From Planomicrobium sp. YIM 101495 (GTDB lineage Bacteria > Bacillota > Bacilli > Bacillales_A > Planococcaceae), in NCBI RefSeq assembly GCF_009707665.1, contig NZ_WLZW01000001.1, forward strand, positions 1-64,000: a stretch of DNA of 64,000 nt, in the 5' to 3' direction. Below the pieces are notes generated by a model. That model had not been told where the DNA came from. It saw nothing but the letters and a program-made list of their open reading frames with translations, and did no database searches. The position numbers and the translations under genes were made by a program. This document shows positions 62,078 through 64,000 of the stretch, in pieces (within the stretch, counting starts at the first letter, position 1; each line of letters opens with the position of its first letter).

Positions 62078-63097
62078 TTGAAAGAGCGTTATTCCCGTCA
62101 ATTACTGTTTAAGCCGGTAGGGGAGAATGGCCAGCGGAAGTTGAGTGAGAGCGCGGTCGCCATCATCGGCTGCGGCGCACTCGGTTCTGCAATTGCCGAA
62201 ACATTGACGCGTGCGGGTGTCGGAGAAATCCACCTCGTGGACCGGGACTATGTGGAACTGTCCAATCTTCAGCGGCAGCAGCTGTTCACAGAGGCGGATG
62301 CTTCTGAGATGATGCCGAAAGTGACGGCTGCCGAAGCACGGCTGAAAGCCATTCGGAGCGACTTGCGGTTATACACATACCTTGAACACCTAGGTGCACG
62401 TCTCATGGAAGAACTTACGGCGTCCTGCACACTCGTCATGGACGCGACCGATAATTTTGAAACGCGGTTGTTGATCAATGACGTCTCTGTAAAGCACGGC
62501 ATTCCGTGGATTTACGGGGCGTGTGTCGGAAGTTCAGGCGTCGTGTTTCCGTTCATTCCAGGACGGACTTCCTGTTTCCGCTGCCTTCTACCTGTTTTGC
62601 CAGCAGTAAACGAAACGTGCGATACAGCGGGAATCATCCCGCCAGCTGTGCAAGTAACGGCAGCAATGCAATGCACAGAGGCTTTGAAGTGGTTAAGCGG
62701 GAACGAAGAAGCGATGCGGAAAAAAATCCATCACTTTGACTTATGGACGAACGCTCAAGTAGACATTGGTGTTTCCCGTATAAAGAACGGGCAATGTGAA
62801 ACATGCGGTGACAGTCCTCGCTTTCCATCACTTGAAGACGCCTCAGCCAGCTCCTACGCAGTCTTATGCGGCAGGGAAGCGGTGCAAGTGCTACCGGATC
62901 CACAAAGAAAGATTTCACTCGGTGAAGCGGAAAAGGTGGGACACCGGTTAGGCGGTGGTGTGAGAAGTACCCCGCATTTCGTCGAACTGCAAGTGTTCGG
63001 GAAACGGGCGGTACTGTTCGCAGATGGACGTCTCATGATTCATGGCATCCGGAACGTTTCGGACGGCAGGAAATTTTATCATCAATTGTTCGGTTGA
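62078..63097 (+). CDS. moeB: Molybdopterin-synthase adenylyltransferase MoeB (ThiF family)
   Basis: A 339-residue E1-like enzyme that adenylates the MoaD C-terminus. Nucleotide loop IGCGALGSAIAETL, DRDYVELSNLQRQ, DATDNFETRLLIND, and zinc Cys pairs CFRC and CETC are visible; the last ~85 residues form a reduced rhodanese-like tail. TTG 62078 is preferred (AAAGGAGGA at seven bases). ThiF is an alternative, but the neighbours are molybdenum genes. Likely one operon with narK and moaB. Confidence 0.9.
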   Translation: MKERYSRQLLFKPVGENGQRKLSESAVAIIGCGALGSAIAETLTRAGVGEIHLVDRDYVELSNLQRQQLFTEADASEMMPKVTAAEARLKAIRSDLRLYTYLEHLGARLMEELTASCTLVMDATDNFETRLLINDVSVKHGIPWIYGACVGSSGVVFPFIPGRTSCFRCLLPVLPAVNETCDTAGIIPPAVQVTAAMQCTEALKWLSGNEEAMRKKIHHFDLWTNAQVDIGVSRIKNGQCETCGDSPRFPSLEDASASSYAVLCGREAVQVLPDPQRKISLGEAEKVGHRLGGGVRSTPHFVELQVFGKRAVLFADGRLMIHGIRNVSDGRKFYHQLFG

Positions 63098-63115
63098 ATG
63101 GGAGGGGGGCTGTGG

Positions 63116-63631
63116 ATGTCGGAAGTGTTCGAGCTAGATAAAGAAATCCGCATTGCGGTGATGACGGTTAGTGACACGCGTACTCGTGAAACGGATACAG
63201 GTGGTGCGCTTGTCAGAGAGCTAGCGGTCGCACGCAACATGAAAATCGCTGCACAGACCATCGTGAAGGATGATGGAGGAGAAATTGAAGGTGTGATGCG
63301 TCAGTGGCTTGCTGATGTTGAAATCGATGCCATCATTTCAACCGGTGGGACAGGGATTGCGGGACGCGATATTTCGATCGAAGCGATCGCACCGTTTTAT
63401 GATAAAGAGCTGCCGGGATTCGGTGAATTGTTCCGCTACTTGAGCTTCACGGAAGATATTGGGACGCGTGCATTATTAACCCGCGCTTCGGCAGGAGTGG
63501 CTAATGAAACAGCCATTTTCATCCTGCCAGGATCACGCGGAGCAGTGGAGCTTGCGATGGAGCGGCTTGTGTTGCCGGAACTACAGCACATCGTCTTCGA
63601 GCTGAAAAAGCACCATCAGTCGCGAGCGTAG
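63116..63631 (+). CDS. moaB: Molybdenum cofactor biosynthesis protein MoaB
   Basis: A 171-residue MogA/MoaB-fold protein for molybdopterin adenylylation or a related step: [36 protein letters not shown], the [12 protein letters not shown] segment and [17 protein letters not shown] 63116 follows GGGAGGGGGG. Its 3' end overlaps the convergent moaC gene by 16 bp. Confidence 0.94.
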   Translation: MSEVFELDKEIRIAVMTVSDTRTRETDTGGALVRELAVARNMKIAAQTIVKDDGGEIEGVMRQWLADVEIDAIISTGGTGIAGRDISIEAIAPFYDKELPGFGELFRYLSFTEDIGTRALLTRASAGVANETAIFILPGSRGAVELAMERLVLPELQHIVFELKKHHQSRA

Positions 63632-64000
63632 TCTCCGGACTTGCCGCCAGTCTTCTCAAGCAGCATCGTCGGTCCGACAATCATCTCTTTGCCCGCCGCT
63701 TTGCACATATCGTAAATCGTCAAGGCAGCAGCGGATGCGGCAGTCAGTGCTTCCATTTCCACACCGGTCGGCCCTTTCGTTTTGACCGTTGCATACAACA
63801 AGACTTCATAGTGGGAATTCGCTTCATCGACATTCCATTCGAATGAAATATCGACGCCACTAAGTGCAAGTGGGTGACACATCGGGATGATTTGCGCAGT
63901 GTTTTTGGCAGCCATGATACCCGCTACTTGTGCAACAGCGAAGACGTCCCCTTTTTTATTCGTACCGTCTTTAATTTGTGCGTAAATCGCTTCATTAATG
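63616..64000 (-). CDS. moaC: Cyclic pyranopterin monophosphate synthase MoaC (5' end outside the window)
   Basis: The reading frame is open to the window edge. The visible ~128 residues include [33 protein letters not shown] (with the catalytic-site His), [30 protein letters not shown] and the [13 protein letters not shown] end, all diagnostic of MoaC. It makes cPMP in the first stage of molybdenum cofactor synthesis with MoaA. Roughly 30 N-terminal residues are missing. It converges on moaB with overlapping ends. Confidence 0.95.
   Translation of the reverse strand, partial: INEAIYAQIKDGTNKKGDVFAVAQVAGIMAAKNTAQIIPMCHPLALSGVDISFEWNVDEANSHYEVLLYATVKTKGPTGVEMEALTAASAAALTIYDMCKAAGKEMIVGPTMLLEKTGGKSGDYARD

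Overview
The window is a chromosomal segment of a low-to-mid-GC Firmicute, most likely Planococcaceae (Sporosarcina-like). The grounds are a B. subtilis trnB-like tRNA array behind an rRNA operon; a menFDHBEC cluster followed by relatives of B. subtilis genes (yidD, dps, ytkD, ytmA, pckA, metK, ytoA, ytpA); AGGAGG-type ribosome sites with many TTG/GTG starts; S-box, cobalamin and T-box leaders; and a staphylococcal-type NreABC nitrate regulator. No taxonomic search was possible, so the genus is an inference.

Layout. 1-2462: 3' end of 23S rRNA, 5S rRNA and 20 tRNAs, interrupted before tRNA-fMet by a 121-bp tandem duplication and closed by a terminator. 2.9-10.9 kb: menaquinone operon menF-menD-menH-menB-menE-menC with a translationally coupled ATPase. 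10.9-17.7 kb: zinc-binding lipoprotein behind a Zur-like box, yidD, dps, a ytkD-like NUDIX gene, a ytmA-like hydrolase, pckA, and metK under a SAM-I riboswitch. 17.9-24.5 kb: NAD-binding oxidoreductase, gamma carbonic anhydrase, a YtpA relative lacking its catalytic serine, a luciferase-like monooxygenase, a broken cobT under an intact-looking B12 riboswitch, an HTH/membrane-protein module and a TRM11-like methyltransferase. 24.8-28.3 kb: csoR-copZ-copA copper efflux, with a heptanucleotide array and CsoR-like operators. 28.4-34.4 kb: T-box-controlled argS, a kinase-fold/zinc-ribbon protein, an EamA transporter, gene remnants, a second partly broken HTH/membrane-protein module and a flavin reductase behind a Fur-like box. 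34.5-39.9 kb: YoaK-type protein and a BceRS-BceAB peptide-antibiotic sensing/resistance module. 40-43.9 kb: CitST-like two-component system and a CitMHS citrate transporter. 44-46.2 kb: FMN reductase behind MhqR-like boxes, a lone sdhB and small genes. 46.3-64 kb: SEC-C/TPR protein, hemerythrin-like protein, modABC, narGHJI, nreABC, a second hemerythrin, a NarK transporter fused to a PAS domain, moeB, moaB and the 3' part of moaC.

The last 16 kb reads as one anaerobic nitrate-respiration unit. ModABC imports molybdate, MoeB/MoaB/MoaC belong to molybdenum cofactor synthesis, NarGHI with chaperone NarJ reduces nitrate, NarK moves nitrate/nitrite, and NreABC senses oxygen and nitrate. GC-rich palindromes resembling the NreC target lie upstream of modA, narG and narK, in pairs 21-22 bp apart (the second narG site is only a half-site). 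Menaquinone from the first cluster is the expected electron donor for NarGHI. The most unusual items are the NarK-PAS fusion, the csoR heptad array, the paired NreC boxes, the YtpA Ser-to-Gly change, two sets of 21-bp periodic intergenic repeats and the two HTH/membrane-protein modules with tandem operators.
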